Below are positions 53,632 to 63,127 of a stretch of 64,000 nt of DNA, piece by piece. The position numbers and the translations under genes are program-made. The notes under the pieces are model-generated. The model had not been told where the DNA came from. It ran no database searches and saw only the letters and a list, made by a program, of their open reading frames with translations. This stretch comes from Lysobacter stagni (GTDB lineage Bacteria > Pseudomonadota > Gammaproteobacteria > Xanthomonadales > Xanthomonadaceae): assembly GCF_030053425.1 (NCBI RefSeq), contig NZ_JASGBI010000001.1, forward strand, positions 1,248,001 through 1,312,000, in the 5' to 3' direction. Every line of letters begins with the position of its first letter. Position 1 is the stretch's first letter.

Positions 53632-55626
53632 ATGGAACACCGATTGATCGCGCCGCTGCTGGGCGCCGCGCTTGCGCTCACTGCCTTCGCCGCGCCCGCC
53701 GCGGATGCGCAGGGCGCCACGTTGTTGCACACGATGTTCCAGGACCATGCCGTGCTGCAGCGTGGCCAGCCCATTCGCCTGTACGGGCGCGCGACGCCCG
53801 GCGAAGCGGTGAAGCTGACCTTCGCCGGCAAGCGCGCAATGGCGCGCGCCGACGCCGACGGCCGCTGGACGGCGACGCTTCCCGCGCTGAAGGCCGGTGG
53901 ACCGTACACGCTCACCGCAAGCGCCACCGGCACTACGCAGACCGTGTCCGACGTGCTCGTGGGCGACGTGTGGCTGTGCTCGGGCCAGTCGAACATGGAG
54001 CTGCAGGTATGGCGCTCGCTCGATGCCCGCGCGGAGATCTCCGGCGCTTCCAGCGACACCATCCGCCTGTTGACCGTTCCGCAGGACGGCGCGGTCACGC
54101 CGCAGGAAACGTTCCAGCGTCCGGTGACGTGGAACAAGCTGGATTCCGACTCCGTTCGCGACTTCTCCGCCGCCTGCTACTACTACGCACGCGAACTGCA
54201 GAAGACCGTCAACGTTCCGATGGGCCTGATCAACGCGGCATGGGGCGGTTCGCGCATCCAGGCCTGGACCAGCGGCCCCGCATTGCGCGCAACCAACCTC
54301 TACAAGGACGAGCTCGACGTGCTCGCCCAGTACGCTACCGATCCGGTCGGCGCCATCGGTCGCTGGGGCGATGTCTGGGCGCGCTGGTGGAACGCACGCC
54401 CCGACGCGAAGCCGGGCGACACGCCGTGGAGCGCGACCTACGTGCCCGGCAAGGACTGGCGCACCGCGCCGCACGACCTTGGCCCGTGGGAGAAATGGGG
54501 CGTTCCGGAACTCGCTCAGTTCGACGGCATGCTCTGGTACCGCACCACGGTGAAGCTCACCGCCCAGCAGGCGTCGCAGGACGCCGTGCTCGCTCTCGGC
54601 CCCGCCGACGAAGTGGATATGACGTGGGTGAACGGCGTCGCCGTCGGCAGCACCTACGGCGCTGGCAGCGGTCGCGAGTACGTACTGCCGCGTGGCCTGC
54701 TGAAGGAAGGCGAGAACAGCGTCGTCCTCAACGTGCTCGACACCTACCGCGACGGCGGCCTGGCCGGTCCTGCGAGCGCGCACGCGCTGCGCTTCAAGGA
54801 CGGCACCAGTGTCGTGCTGTCGAATCCCTGGAAGTGGCGCGCGGTGCAAGGCACCGATTGGCCGCCGCGTGCGCCGTGGCAGACGGCCGCGGGGCTGTCC
54901 ACGCTCTACAACGGCATGATCGCGCCGCTGGGTCGCTACAACCTGCGCGGCATGCTCTGGTACCAGGGTGAGTCCAACACGTTCGAGGCCGAGCGCTATC
55001 GCGATCTGCTGCGGGTGCTGCGCGCCGATTGGCGCGATCGCTTCGGCCAGGACACGCCGTTCACCATCGTGCAGCTCGCCGGTTACGGCCAACCGAAGTC
55101 GGCGCCGGGCGAGAGTGGCTGGGCCGCGCTGCGCGAGTCGCAGCGCACCGTCGCCAACGACGACGCCAACACCGGTCTGGCCGTCGCCATCGACATCGGC
55201 GACCACTACGACATCCATCCCTCGAACAAGCAGGAGCTCGGCCGCCGCCTCGCGCGCGTCGCGCGCCACGTTGTCTATGGCGAGAAGATCGCGCCGTCCG
55301 GCCCCGTGCCTACCGCGGTGAAGCGCGTCGACGACGGCATCGTCGTCACCTTCGCCGACGTCACCGGCGACCTCGTCGCGCAGGGCTCGTACGGTCCCAT
55401 CGGGTTCGAACTGTGCGGTGCCGCGAAGGATTCGTGCCGCTACGCCGATGCGAAGGCGTGGGGCAACGCCGTCGCGCTGCGCGCGCCGAACGCGCACGAG
55501 GCCACGCGCGTGCGCTACTGCTGGGCCGACGGCCCGGTATGCACGCTGTTCGACGGCGCCAACCTGCCCGCCGGTCCTTTCGAGCTGTCCATTCCCACCG
55601 CTTCTTCCGACGACCACGCACGATGA
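53632..55626 (+). CDS. exported SGNH esterase, sialate O-acetylesterase/acetyl-xylan esterase type
   Basis: A 664-residue exported protein. A signal peptide ends ADAQG. The first SGNH block [16 protein letters not shown] holds the nucleophile Ser, [14 protein letters not shown] and LWYQGESN are the Gly and Asn blocks, and [19 protein letters not shown] holds Asp and His. A GH2-like jelly-roll ([13 protein letters not shown] to [10 protein letters not shown]) interrupts the esterase domain, as usual in this family. In this operon it probably deacetylates xylan. The ATG at 53632 is chosen; one at 53623 overlaps the GH67 stop. Confidence 0.9.
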   Translation: MEHRLIAPLLGAALALTAFAAPAADAQGATLLHTMFQDHAVLQRGQPIRLYGRATPGEAVKLTFAGKRAMARADADGRWTATLPALKAGGPYTLTASATGTTQTVSDVLVGDVWLCSGQSNMELQVWRSLDARAEISGASSDTIRLLTVPQDGAVTPQETFQRPVTWNKLDSDSVRDFSAACYYYARELQKTVNVPMGLINAAWGGSRIQAWTSGPALRATNLYKDELDVLAQYATDPVGAIGRWGDVWARWWNARPDAKPGDTPWSATYVPGKDWRTAPHDLGPWEKWGVPELAQFDGMLWYRTTVKLTAQQASQDAVLALGPADEVDMTWVNGVAVGSTYGAGSGREYVLPRGLLKEGENSVVLNVLDTYRDGGLAGPASAHALRFKDGTSVVLSNPWKWRAVQGTDWPPRAPWQTAAGLSTLYNGMIAPLGRYNLRGMLWYQGESNTFEAERYRDLLRVLRADWRDRFGQDTPFTIVQLAGYGQPKSAPGESGWAALRESQRTVANDDANTGLAVAIDIGDHYDIHPSNKQELGRRLARVARHVVYGEKIAPSGPVPTAVKRVDDGIVVTFADVTGDLVAQGSYGPIGFELCGAAKDSCRYADAKAWGNAVALRAPNAHEATRVRYCWADGPVCTLFDGANLPAGPFELSIPTASSDDHAR

Positions 55627-56879
55627 ACACCCCCACTGCTGAAACCTCCCGCCACGGCTCCGCGCGCGATCGCGAGATCGTCGATGCCAAGGTCATCGTG
55701 ACCTGCCCGGGCCGCAACTTCGTCACGCTCAAGATCACCACGCGTTCGGGCATCACCGGCCTGGGTGACGCCACGCTCAACGGACGCGAGCTGTCGGTCG
55801 CGTCGTACCTGCAGGACCACGTCGTGCCGAACCTGATCGGACGCGACGCCGGCCGCATCGAGGACATCTGGCAGTTCTTCTATCGCGGTGCGTACTGGCG
55901 CCGCGGGCCGGTGACGATGAGCGCGATCGCCGCGGTCGACGTCGCGCTGTGGGACATCCTGGGCAAGATGTCCGGCCTGCCGCTGTACCAGCTGCTGGGC
56001 GGGCGCTCGCGCGAGGGCGCGCTGGTGTACGGCCACGCCAACGGCCGCGACATCGGCGAAGCCAGCGACGAAGTTGGCAAGTACATCGAGAAGGGCTTCC
56101 TCGCCGTGCGCGCGCAGTGCGGCGTGCCGGGCGTGAAGAAGGCCTACGGCATCTCCACCGGCGGCAAGCCGTACGAGCCGGCCGAAAGCGAACTGCCCGC
56201 CGAAACGGTATGGAACACGCCGAAGTACCTGCAGGTGGTGCCGGAGCTGTTCGAACGGCTGCGCGCCGACCACGGCAACGACGTGGAGCTGCTGCATGAC
56301 GTGCACCATCGCCTGTCGCCCATCGAGGCCGCGCGCCTGGCGCGCGATCTCGAGCCCTTCCGCCTGTTCTGGCTGGAGGATGCGACGCCGGCAGAGAACC
56401 AGAAGTCGTTCGAACTGATCCGAAAGCACTCGGTCACGCCGCTCGCGGTGGGCGAGGTGTTCAACTCGATCTGGGACTGCAAGCACCTGATCGAGAACCA
56501 GCTGATCGACTACATCCGCACCACCATCGTGCACGGCGGCGGCATCACCCACCTGCGTCGCCTCGCCGACTTCGCCGCGCTGCACTACGTGCGCACCGGC
56601 TTCCACGGCGCCACCGACCTGTCGCCGGTGTGCATGGGCGCGGCACTGCACTTCGACACGTGGGTCCCGAACTTCGGCATCCAGGAGTGGATGTTCCATT
56701 CCGACGAGACCAACGAGGTCTTCCCGCATGATTACGTCTTCCGCGACGGCCGCCTGCACGTCGGCGACACGCCCGGCCACGGCGTCGATATCGACGAGAA
56801 ACTGGCCGCGAAGTATCCCTACGCACCCAAGCAGCTTCCGGTCGCACGGCTGGAAGACGGAACGATGTGGGACTGGTGA
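55623..56879 (+). CDS. mannonate dehydratase, enolase-superfamily (ManD type)
   Basis: A 418-residue cytoplasmic enzyme converting D-mannonate to 2-keto-3-deoxygluconate. Typical segments are [54 protein letters not shown] with a metal Asp, [23 protein letters not shown], and [18 protein letters not shown]. The RspA/ManD branch is clear. Its ATG overlaps the esterase stop as ATGA. With the UxuB-like gene it forms the late glucuronate pathway; the first-step isomerase UxaC is not present here. Confidence 0.95.
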   Translation: MNTPTAETSRHGSARDREIVDAKVIVTCPGRNFVTLKITTRSGITGLGDATLNGRELSVASYLQDHVVPNLIGRDAGRIEDIWQFFYRGAYWRRGPVTMSAIAAVDVALWDILGKMSGLPLYQLLGGRSREGALVYGHANGRDIGEASDEVGKYIEKGFLAVRAQCGVPGVKKAYGISTGGKPYEPAESELPAETVWNTPKYLQVVPELFERLRADHGNDVELLHDVHHRLSPIEAARLARDLEPFRLFWLEDATPAENQKSFELIRKHSVTPLAVGEVFNSIWDCKHLIENQLIDYIRTTIVHGGGITHLRRLADFAALHYVRTGFHGATDLSPVCMGAALHFDTWVPNFGIQEWMFHSDETNEVFPHDYVFRDGRLHVGDTPGHGVDIDEKLAAKYPYAPKQLPVARLEDGTMWDW

Positions 56880-56916
56880 TTCGATGAAACACGCCGGTCG
56901 CGATACACCCTGCAAG

Positions 56917-57020
56917 CCGTCATCCCCGCGAAGGCGGGGATCCAACGTTGGCTGCATCACACTCTCCGGAGGCCGGGATGGCGTCGGACAGTTGGGTTCC
57001 CGCCTCCGCGGGAACGACGG
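56917..57020 (+). repeat. REP/BIME-like paired palindrome between manD and GH43
   Basis: Two opposed hairpins (TCCCCGC-GAAG-GCGGGGA at about 56923-56941, and GTTCCCGC-CTCC-GCGGGAAC ending at about 57014) are bounded by CCGTC and GACGG. This is the common intergenic element whose translation reads PRRRGSN and SRLRGNDG in many proteobacteria. It interrupts an otherwise tight operon and is open in the GH43 frame, so a start upstream of it would be an artefact. Confidence 0.85.
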
Positions 57021-57036
57021 CTCGCGCGCAGGTTGG

Positions 57037-58704
57037 ATGACCCGATGGATGTCGGGTCTGGTGCTTGCCGGTCTGTGCATCGCTTCCGCGCACGCGGCCG
57101 AGCCCGTCCTCTTCGACTGGTTCGAGTACAAGGGTCACGACGCGACGTTCGAGCAGCCGTTGAAGCCGGGCCAGTACCGCAACCCGATTCTCACCGGCTT
57201 CTATCCCGACCCCAGCATCACGCGCGCGGGCGATCGCTACTACCTCGTCAACTCGACGTTTACCTACTATCCCGGCATCCCGGTGTTCGAGAGCCGCGAC
57301 CTCGTGCACTGGACACAGGTCGGCAACGTCATCGACCGCCCGTCGCAGCTCGACTTCGATGGTCTGGGCATGTCGCGCGGCGTATTCGCACCGACGATCG
57401 AGTACCACGACGGTACGTTCTACGTGTTGAATACGTCGGTGGACGCGGGCGGAAACTTCATCTCCACTGCGAAGAACCCCGCTGGCCCGTGGTCGGACCC
57501 GATCTGGCTGAAGAGCATCGATGGCATCGATCCTGCGCTGTTCTTCGATGACGGCAGGATCTACCTGATCAACAACGACGCGCCAGTGGGCACGCCGTTG
57601 TACGAGGGTCACCGCGCGATCTGGATGACGGAACTGGCGCCCGACACGCTGCAGCCCATCGGCCCGCGCAAGGTGCTGATCAACGGCGGCATGGACCTGT
57701 CGGAGAAGCCGATCTGGATCGAAGGCCCGCACCTCCACAAACGCGACGGCTGGTACTACCTCGTCTGCGCCGAGGACGGCACCGGGCCACAGCATTCGCA
57801 GGTGGTTGCGCGCAGCCGCTCGATCTGGGGACCGTATACGCCGTACGAACACAACCCGATCCTCACGCAGCGCGACCTTCCCGACGACCGTCCGGATCCC
57901 ATTACCAACGCAGGCCATGCCGACATCGTCGAAACCACGGATGGCACGTGGTGGGCCGTGTTCCTGGGCAGCCGCAACTACGGCGTCACGCACTACAACA
58001 CCGGCCGCGAGACCTACCTGCTGCCGGTGAAGTGGAAGGACGGCTGGCCGACGATCCTGCCGCACGGAACGCGCATTCCGCAGGTCGTCGACGGTCCGTC
58101 GTTCATGCAGCGCAACGCGACGCAGGCGCCGCTCAGCGGCAACTTCACCTGGCGCGACGACTTCGACAAACCCGAGCTCGACACCGCATGGATGTTCGCG
58201 CGCGTGCCGAAGATGGTGTGGGCGGATGTGACCTCCAATCCCGGCAAGCTGGCCATCCACCCGCTCGCCGAGGGTCTGGACACGCTGCGCAATCCTTCCT
58301 TCCTCGCGCGGCGCCAGCAGCACCTCGCCTTCGAGGCAAGCACGTCGCTGGCCGTTCCGCGCGAGGCCGGTACGGAAGCGGGCCTGGCTGCGTTCCAGAA
58401 CGAAACCCATTGGCTGTCGTACACCGTGCAACGCACGAAGGACGGTGTGGAGCTGTCACTGCGCGAACGCCGCGGCGACGCGACCACGGCGCTGGCGAGC
58501 ACGTACCTGCCCCAAGACACGAAGCAGTTGGCGTTGAAGGTTTCCGGCAATGCAGGTGCGTACGCGTTCGCGTACGACACCGGCACCGGTTGGCGCTGGC
58601 TGAAGCAGGACGTGGACGGAACCGTACTGAGTACCGACGTCGCCGGTGGGTTCATCGGCGCCACGGTCGGACCTTATGCGCGCGTGTCGCGCGATGAACC
58701 GTGA
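57037..58704 (+). CDS. exported GH43 beta-xylosidase/alpha-arabinofuranosidase
   Basis: A 555-residue exported glycosidase. The signal peptide is MTRWMSGLVLAGLCIASAHA. The five-bladed propeller opens NPILTGFYPDPSITRAGDRYY (catalytic-base Asp in PDPS; quoted as PDPSITRAGD), and DGIDPALFFDDGRIY and WIEGPHLHKRDGWYYL give the other two carboxylates. A C-terminal beta-sandwich (from about 360) has DFDKPELDTAWMFAR. This is the subfamily 12-like arrangement, acting on xylo-oligosaccharides or arabinose branches. The start is placed after the repeat; a longer frame from 56884 would translate it. Confidence 0.93.
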   Translation: MTRWMSGLVLAGLCIASAHAAEPVLFDWFEYKGHDATFEQPLKPGQYRNPILTGFYPDPSITRAGDRYYLVNSTFTYYPGIPVFESRDLVHWTQVGNVIDRPSQLDFDGLGMSRGVFAPTIEYHDGTFYVLNTSVDAGGNFISTAKNPAGPWSDPIWLKSIDGIDPALFFDDGRIYLINNDAPVGTPLYEGHRAIWMTELAPDTLQPIGPRKVLINGGMDLSEKPIWIEGPHLHKRDGWYYLVCAEDGTGPQHSQVVARSRSIWGPYTPYEHNPILTQRDLPDDRPDPITNAGHADIVETTDGTWWAVFLGSRNYGVTHYNTGRETYLLPVKWKDGWPTILPHGTRIPQVVDGPSFMQRNATQAPLSGNFTWRDDFDKPELDTAWMFARVPKMVWADVTSNPGKLAIHPLAEGLDTLRNPSFLARRQQHLAFEASTSLAVPREAGTEAGLAAFQNETHWLSYTVQRTKDGVELSLRERRGDATTALASTYLPQDTKQLALKVSGNAGAYAFAYDTGTGWRWLKQDVDGTVLSTDVAGGFIGATVGPYARVSRDEP

Positions 58705-58714
58705 GGATCGAACG

Positions 58715-61411
58715 ATGCGGACAGGAATGCATGGAATGAACGGACTGCGAGTCGCCATCGCCTCGGCGCTGCTGCTGGCATCGACCGCGTTGTGCGCGCA
58801 GACGACCACTACGGCGGCAGCCGGGGACAAGCCCTGGCTCGACACCACCTTCAGTTTCCAGGAGCGCGCGGCTGCGCTGGTCTCGCAGATGACGCTGGAA
58901 GAGAAGGCCGCGCAGATGGCCAACGGCGCGCCGGCGATCCCGCGCCTGGGCGTGCCCGCTTACGACTGGTGGAACGAGGCGCTGCACGGCGTTGCGCGCG
59001 CAGGCGCCGCGACGGTGTACCCGCAGGCGATCGGCATGGCGGCCACGTTCGATGTTCCGCTGATGGCGCAGATCTCCAGCGCCATCAGCGACGAGGCGCG
59101 TGCGAAGCACCACGAGTTCCTGCGCCAGGACCAGCACGGGCGTTACCAGGGCCTCACGTTCTGGTCGCCGAACATCAACATCTTCCGCGACCCGCGCTGG
59201 GGGCGTGGCCAGGAAACCTACGGCGAAGATCCGTACCTCACGGCACGCATGGGCGTGGCGTTCGTGAAGGGATTGCAGGGCGACGATCCGAAGTATCGCA
59301 AGCTCGACGCCACCGCCAAGCACTTCGCCGTGCACAGCGGACCCGAAGCCGACCGCCACACGTTCGACGCGAAGCCGACCGAACGCGACCTGCGCGAGAC
59401 CTACCTGCCCGCGTTCGAAGCGCTGGTGAAGGAAGGCGACGTCGACGCGGTCATGGGTGCGTACAACCGTGTCTATGGCGAATCCGCCAGCGCCAGCAAG
59501 TTCCTGCTGCAGGATGTGCTGCGCAGGGAGTGGGGCTTCAGGGGCTACGTGGTTTCCGACTGCTGGGCCATCGTCGACATCTGGAAGCACCACAAGATCG
59601 TCGCCACGCCGGAAGAAGCCGCCGCGCTGGCGGTGAAGAACGGCACGCAGCTCGACTGCGGCGACACCTACGCGCCGTCGCTGCCGGTGGCGGTGCGCAA
59701 GGGGCTGATCTCCGAAGCGGAGGTCGATCACGCGGTGACGCAGCTGTTCACCGCGCGCATGCGCCTGGGGATGTTCGATCCCCCGGAGCAGGTGCGCTGG
59801 GCGGGCATCCCATACTCCGCCAACCAGTCGCCCGCGCATGATGCGCTCGCGCGCAAGGTGGCGCAGGAATCCATCGTCCTGCTGAAGAACGATGGCGTCC
59901 TTCCGCTCTCGCGCGATGTGAAGCGCATCGCCGTGGTCGGCCCGACCGCCGACGACACCATGGCGCTGCTGGGCAACTACTACGGAACGCCGGCTGCGCC
60001 GGTGACCATCCTGCAGGGCATCCGCGAGGCCGTGCCGAACGCACAGGTCGTGCATGCCCGCGGTGTCGACCTGGTGGAAGGCCGCGATGATCCTGCCGCC
60101 ACGCCGCTGATCGAGCCGCAGTACCTGCGACCGGATGCGAAGTCGCCCGAGCGCGGGTTGAAGGGCGAGTACTTCCGCAACCGCGACCTGTCCGGTACGC
60201 CGGCGCTCACGCGCGTGGATTCGCAGATCGGCTTCCGCTGGGATCGCGGCTCGCCGACCGACAACCTGATGGCGCGCGGCGAAGCGCACGGCGGCCAATC
60301 GGTGCCATCGGACAATTTCAGCATCCGCTGGAGCGGACAGTTGCTGCCACCGGTGACGGGCACGTATCAGATCGAGGGTGCGGCCAACGACGGCTTCCGC
60401 CTGTACCTGGACGGCAAGCTGCTGATCGACCAGTGGAAGGACAGCGATCGCCTGCGCGCCGACAGCGCCACCGTGCAGTTGCAGCAGGGCCGCGCGTACG
60501 ACCTGCGCCTGGAGTACTACGACGGTGAACGCGACGCGGGCGTACGCCTGGCCTGGCGCATGCCGGGTGCGAAGCCGCCGTTCGAGGAAGCGCTGCAGGC
60601 CGCGCGCGATTCCGACGTGGTCGTCTTCGTCGGCGGCCTCACGGGCGATGTCGAAGGCGAGGAGATGACGGTGAGCTATCCGGGCTTTGCCGGTGGCGAC
60701 CGCACCGACATGCGCCTGCCGGCGACGCAGCGCAAGTTGCTCGAAGCGCTGAAGGACACCGGCAAGCCGGTGGTGATGGTCCTGACAGCCGGATCCGCGC
60801 TCGCGGTGGACTGGGCGAAGCAGAACGTGCCCGCCATCGTCATGGCCTGGTATCCGGGACAGCGCGGCGGCAACGCGGTGGCCGACGTGCTGTTCGGTGA
60901 TGCCAATCCCGCCGGTCGCCTGCCGGTCACGTTCTACAAGGCGGACGAGAAGCTGCCCGCGTTCGACGATTACGCGATGCGCGGACGCACCTACCGCTAC
61001 TTCGAGGGCGAGCCGCTGTTCGCGTTCGGCCATGGCTTGTCGTACACCACGTTCGACTACTCCGGCCTGACGCTGGACCGCACGCGCGTGAACGCACAGC
61101 AGCCGGTCAACGTGTCGGTCAAGGTAAAGAACTCCGGAAAGCGCGCCGGCGACGAAGTGGTGCAGCTGTATCTCGCCCCGGTCAATGCGAAGCGCGAACG
61201 GGCGCACAAGGAACTGCGCGGCTTCCAGCGCATCCACCTGCAGCCGGGCGAGGAGCGCACGGTCACCTTCGCCATCACGCCGCAGAAGGATCTGCGTACC
61301 TGGGACGAGCAGCGCGACGCCTACTCGGTGGATCCGGGTGCGTACGAGGTGCAGGTTGGCGCGTCCAGCGCGGATGTACGCGTGCGCTCGAGCCTGACCG
61401 TGACGAAGTGA
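58715..61411 (+). CDS. exported GH3 beta-xylosidase/glucosidase with PA14 insertion
   Basis: An 898-residue exported enzyme. A signal peptide ends TALCAQ. Domain 1 has TLEEKAAQMANGAPAIPRLG, ATAKHFAVHSGPEADRH and GYVVSDCWAIVD with the nucleophile Asp. Domain 2 has VAQESIVLLKNDGVLPLS. A PA14 domain is inserted (about 485-640, with GLKGEYFRNRDLSG and NDGFRLYLDGKLLIDQW), and a fibronectin-III-like end (SYTTFDYSGL, GDEVVQLYL) closes it. A xylosidase role is inferred from the operon. The ATG at 58715 follows GAGG. Confidence 0.95.
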   Translation: MRTGMHGMNGLRVAIASALLLASTALCAQTTTTAAAGDKPWLDTTFSFQERAAALVSQMTLEEKAAQMANGAPAIPRLGVPAYDWWNEALHGVARAGAATVYPQAIGMAATFDVPLMAQISSAISDEARAKHHEFLRQDQHGRYQGLTFWSPNINIFRDPRWGRGQETYGEDPYLTARMGVAFVKGLQGDDPKYRKLDATAKHFAVHSGPEADRHTFDAKPTERDLRETYLPAFEALVKEGDVDAVMGAYNRVYGESASASKFLLQDVLRREWGFRGYVVSDCWAIVDIWKHHKIVATPEEAAALAVKNGTQLDCGDTYAPSLPVAVRKGLISEAEVDHAVTQLFTARMRLGMFDPPEQVRWAGIPYSANQSPAHDALARKVAQESIVLLKNDGVLPLSRDVKRIAVVGPTADDTMALLGNYYGTPAAPVTILQGIREAVPNAQVVHARGVDLVEGRDDPAATPLIEPQYLRPDAKSPERGLKGEYFRNRDLSGTPALTRVDSQIGFRWDRGSPTDNLMARGEAHGGQSVPSDNFSIRWSGQLLPPVTGTYQIEGAANDGFRLYLDGKLLIDQWKDSDRLRADSATVQLQQGRAYDLRLEYYDGERDAGVRLAWRMPGAKPPFEEALQAARDSDVVVFVGGLTGDVEGEEMTVSYPGFAGGDRTDMRLPATQRKLLEALKDTGKPVVMVLTAGSALAVDWAKQNVPAIVMAWYPGQRGGNAVADVLFGDANPAGRLPVTFYKADEKLPAFDDYAMRGRTYRYFEGEPLFAFGHGLSYTTFDYSGLTLDRTRVNAQQPVNVSVKVKNSGKRAGDEVVQLYLAPVNAKRERAHKELRGFQRIHLQPGEERTVTFAITPQKDLRTWDEQRDAYSVDPGAYEVQVGASSADVRVRSSLTVTK

Positions 61412-61471
61412 TGGGTGGCGGTACCGAGTGAAGGGGCAGGGCGGGCCTTGGTGTTTCGGTCCGCTCCTGCT

Positions 61472-61496
61472 GTCATCCCCGCCTCGCGGGGATGAC
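61472..61496 (+). repeat. single REP-like palindrome after GH3
   Basis: A perfect 11-bp stem (61472-61482 with 61486-61496) with a CTC loop. Its arm GTCATCCCCGC matches one half of the 56917-57020 element. It lies 60 bases after GH3 and could act as a terminator or message stabiliser. Confidence 0.8.
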
Positions 61497-61557
61497 TGCT
61501 TCAACAGAAACAGAAACAGCAACAGACAACCACAAACCGATTCCAGCCCCATCGCAG

Positions 61558-63030
61558 ATGACAGCCCCCGCATCGCAACGCCTTTCCTCGAGCACACTTG
61601 CCGGCCTTCCCGGAACGGTGCTGCGCCCCGCGTATGACCGCGATGCCACGCGCATCGGCATCGTCCACCTGGGCGTGGGTGCGTTCCATCGCGCGCACCA
61701 GGCGGTGTACGTGGAGGACCTGCTGGCTCTCGATGCCAGGTGGGCCATCTGCGGCGTGTCGCTCAACAGCCGCGACGTGCGCGAGGCGCTGCAGCCGCAG
61801 GAGGGCCTGTACACGCTGGCCCTGCTGGGCGAAACGACGCAGATGCGCGTGATCGGCTCCGTTCGCGAAGTGCTTGCCGCGCGCGAGCAGGGCGACGCGG
61901 TGCTTGCGCGCCTGTCGCACCCGGATGTCCGCCTGGTGACGTTGACGATCACCGAGAAGGGCTACTGCCTGAAGGGCGAGCATCTCGACCTGGCGCACGC
62001 CGACATCGTCCGTGACCTGACCACGCCACGCTCGCCGGTCAGTGCGGTGGGCTATCTCGTCGAAGGCCTCCGTCGCCGTCGCGATGCCGGTCTGCCGCCG
62101 TACACCGTGCTCAGCTGCGACAACCTGCCCGACAACGGCGGCAAGCTGCGCCGCGCGGTGCTGCAGTTCGCCGAACGGATCGATGAGGAACTGGCCCTGT
62201 GGATTGCCGGCCACGCGACCTTCCCGCGGTCGATGGTGGACAGCATCACGCCCGCCACCGACGACGCGCTGCGCGAACGCGTGGCCCAAGCGCTGGGTTG
62301 CGCCGATGCATGGCCGGTGCAGCGCGAGCGCTACACCCAGTGGGTGGTGGAGGATGCGTTCTGCAACGGGCGCCCGCCACTGGACCGCGTGGGCGTGACC
62401 TTCAGCGATGAGATCGCCGGTTACGACAAGGCCAAGTTGCGCCTGCTCAACGCACCGCACTCGGCACTGGCGTACCTGGGCTCGCTGATGAATGTCGAAA
62501 CCGTCGCCCAGGCAATGGCCACGCCGGTGCTGGCCTCGTTCGTCGAACGCCTGATGCGCGATTCCATCGCGCCCAACGTCGCGGCGCCGCGCGGGTTCGA
62601 TGCACAACGCTATGCCGGCGCGATCCTGGAGCGCTTCCGCAATCCCGCGATCCAGCACCGGCTGTTGCAGATCGCGTGGGACGGTTCGCAGAAGATCCCG
62701 GTGCGGCTGCTGGGCACCATCACCGACGCGCTGGCCGCGGGTCGTCCGATCGACCGCCTGTGCCTGCCGGTGGCGGGCTGGATGCAGTTCGTGCGACGCC
62801 AGGCGAACGCCGGCGTGGCACTGGTGGACCCGCTCAACGATGCGCTGGTTTCCGTCGGCGCCGCGACCACCGGATACGCCGACGCCGACGTACGCGCCTT
62901 CCTCTCGCTGGAATCGGTGTTCGCGCCGTTGTCCGGCGATGCGCGATTCGTCGCGGCCTTGCGCAGTGCCTACGCGGTGCTGGGCGATGCGTCGCCGGAC
63001 GCTGTGGAACAGGCACTCGCGGACGCGTGA
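61558..63030 (+). CDS. uxuB: mannitol dehydrogenase-family protein, probable D-fructuronate reductase
   Basis: A 490-residue polyol-type long-chain dehydrogenase. The N-terminal nucleotide motif IGIVHLGVGAFHRAHQAVY, then LTITEKGYCL, SCDNLPDNGGKLR and SITPATDD (a FVDSMVDRITP-like stretch) are typical. KLRLLNAPHSALAYLG carries the catalytic Lys region. In an operon with GH67 and mannonate dehydratase it most likely reduces fructuronate to mannonate. The start at 61558 gives the usual family length. An ATG at 61492 lies inside the REP palindrome. Confidence 0.92.
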   Translation: MTAPASQRLSSSTLAGLPGTVLRPAYDRDATRIGIVHLGVGAFHRAHQAVYVEDLLALDARWAICGVSLNSRDVREALQPQEGLYTLALLGETTQMRVIGSVREVLAAREQGDAVLARLSHPDVRLVTLTITEKGYCLKGEHLDLAHADIVRDLTTPRSPVSAVGYLVEGLRRRRDAGLPPYTVLSCDNLPDNGGKLRRAVLQFAERIDEELALWIAGHATFPRSMVDSITPATDDALRERVAQALGCADAWPVQRERYTQWVVEDAFCNGRPPLDRVGVTFSDEIAGYDKAKLRLLNAPHSALAYLGSLMNVETVAQAMATPVLASFVERLMRDSIAPNVAAPRGFDAQRYAGAILERFRNPAIQHRLLQIAWDGSQKIPVRLLGTITDALAAGRPIDRLCLPVAGWMQFVRRQANAGVALVDPLNDALVSVGAATTGYADADVRAFLSLESVFAPLSGDARFVAALRSAYAVLGDASPDAVEQALADA

Positions 63031-63127
63031 CCGGCGGTCGCGCGCGGCGTGTAACGAAGGAATGCACCGCCGCCCGGTAACCGGTCGGCGTGATCGCTGC
63101 CGCGACGCGAACGACGCGTCGCCGGCC

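Noticed and set aside
58652..61597. Very long antisense open frame opposite GH3, and similar ones opposite GH92 (7376-9913) and M13 (40157-42286)
   Set aside because: GC-rich codon use leaves long open antisense frames. These give Arg/His/Ala-rich products without recognisable motifs or ribosome sites.
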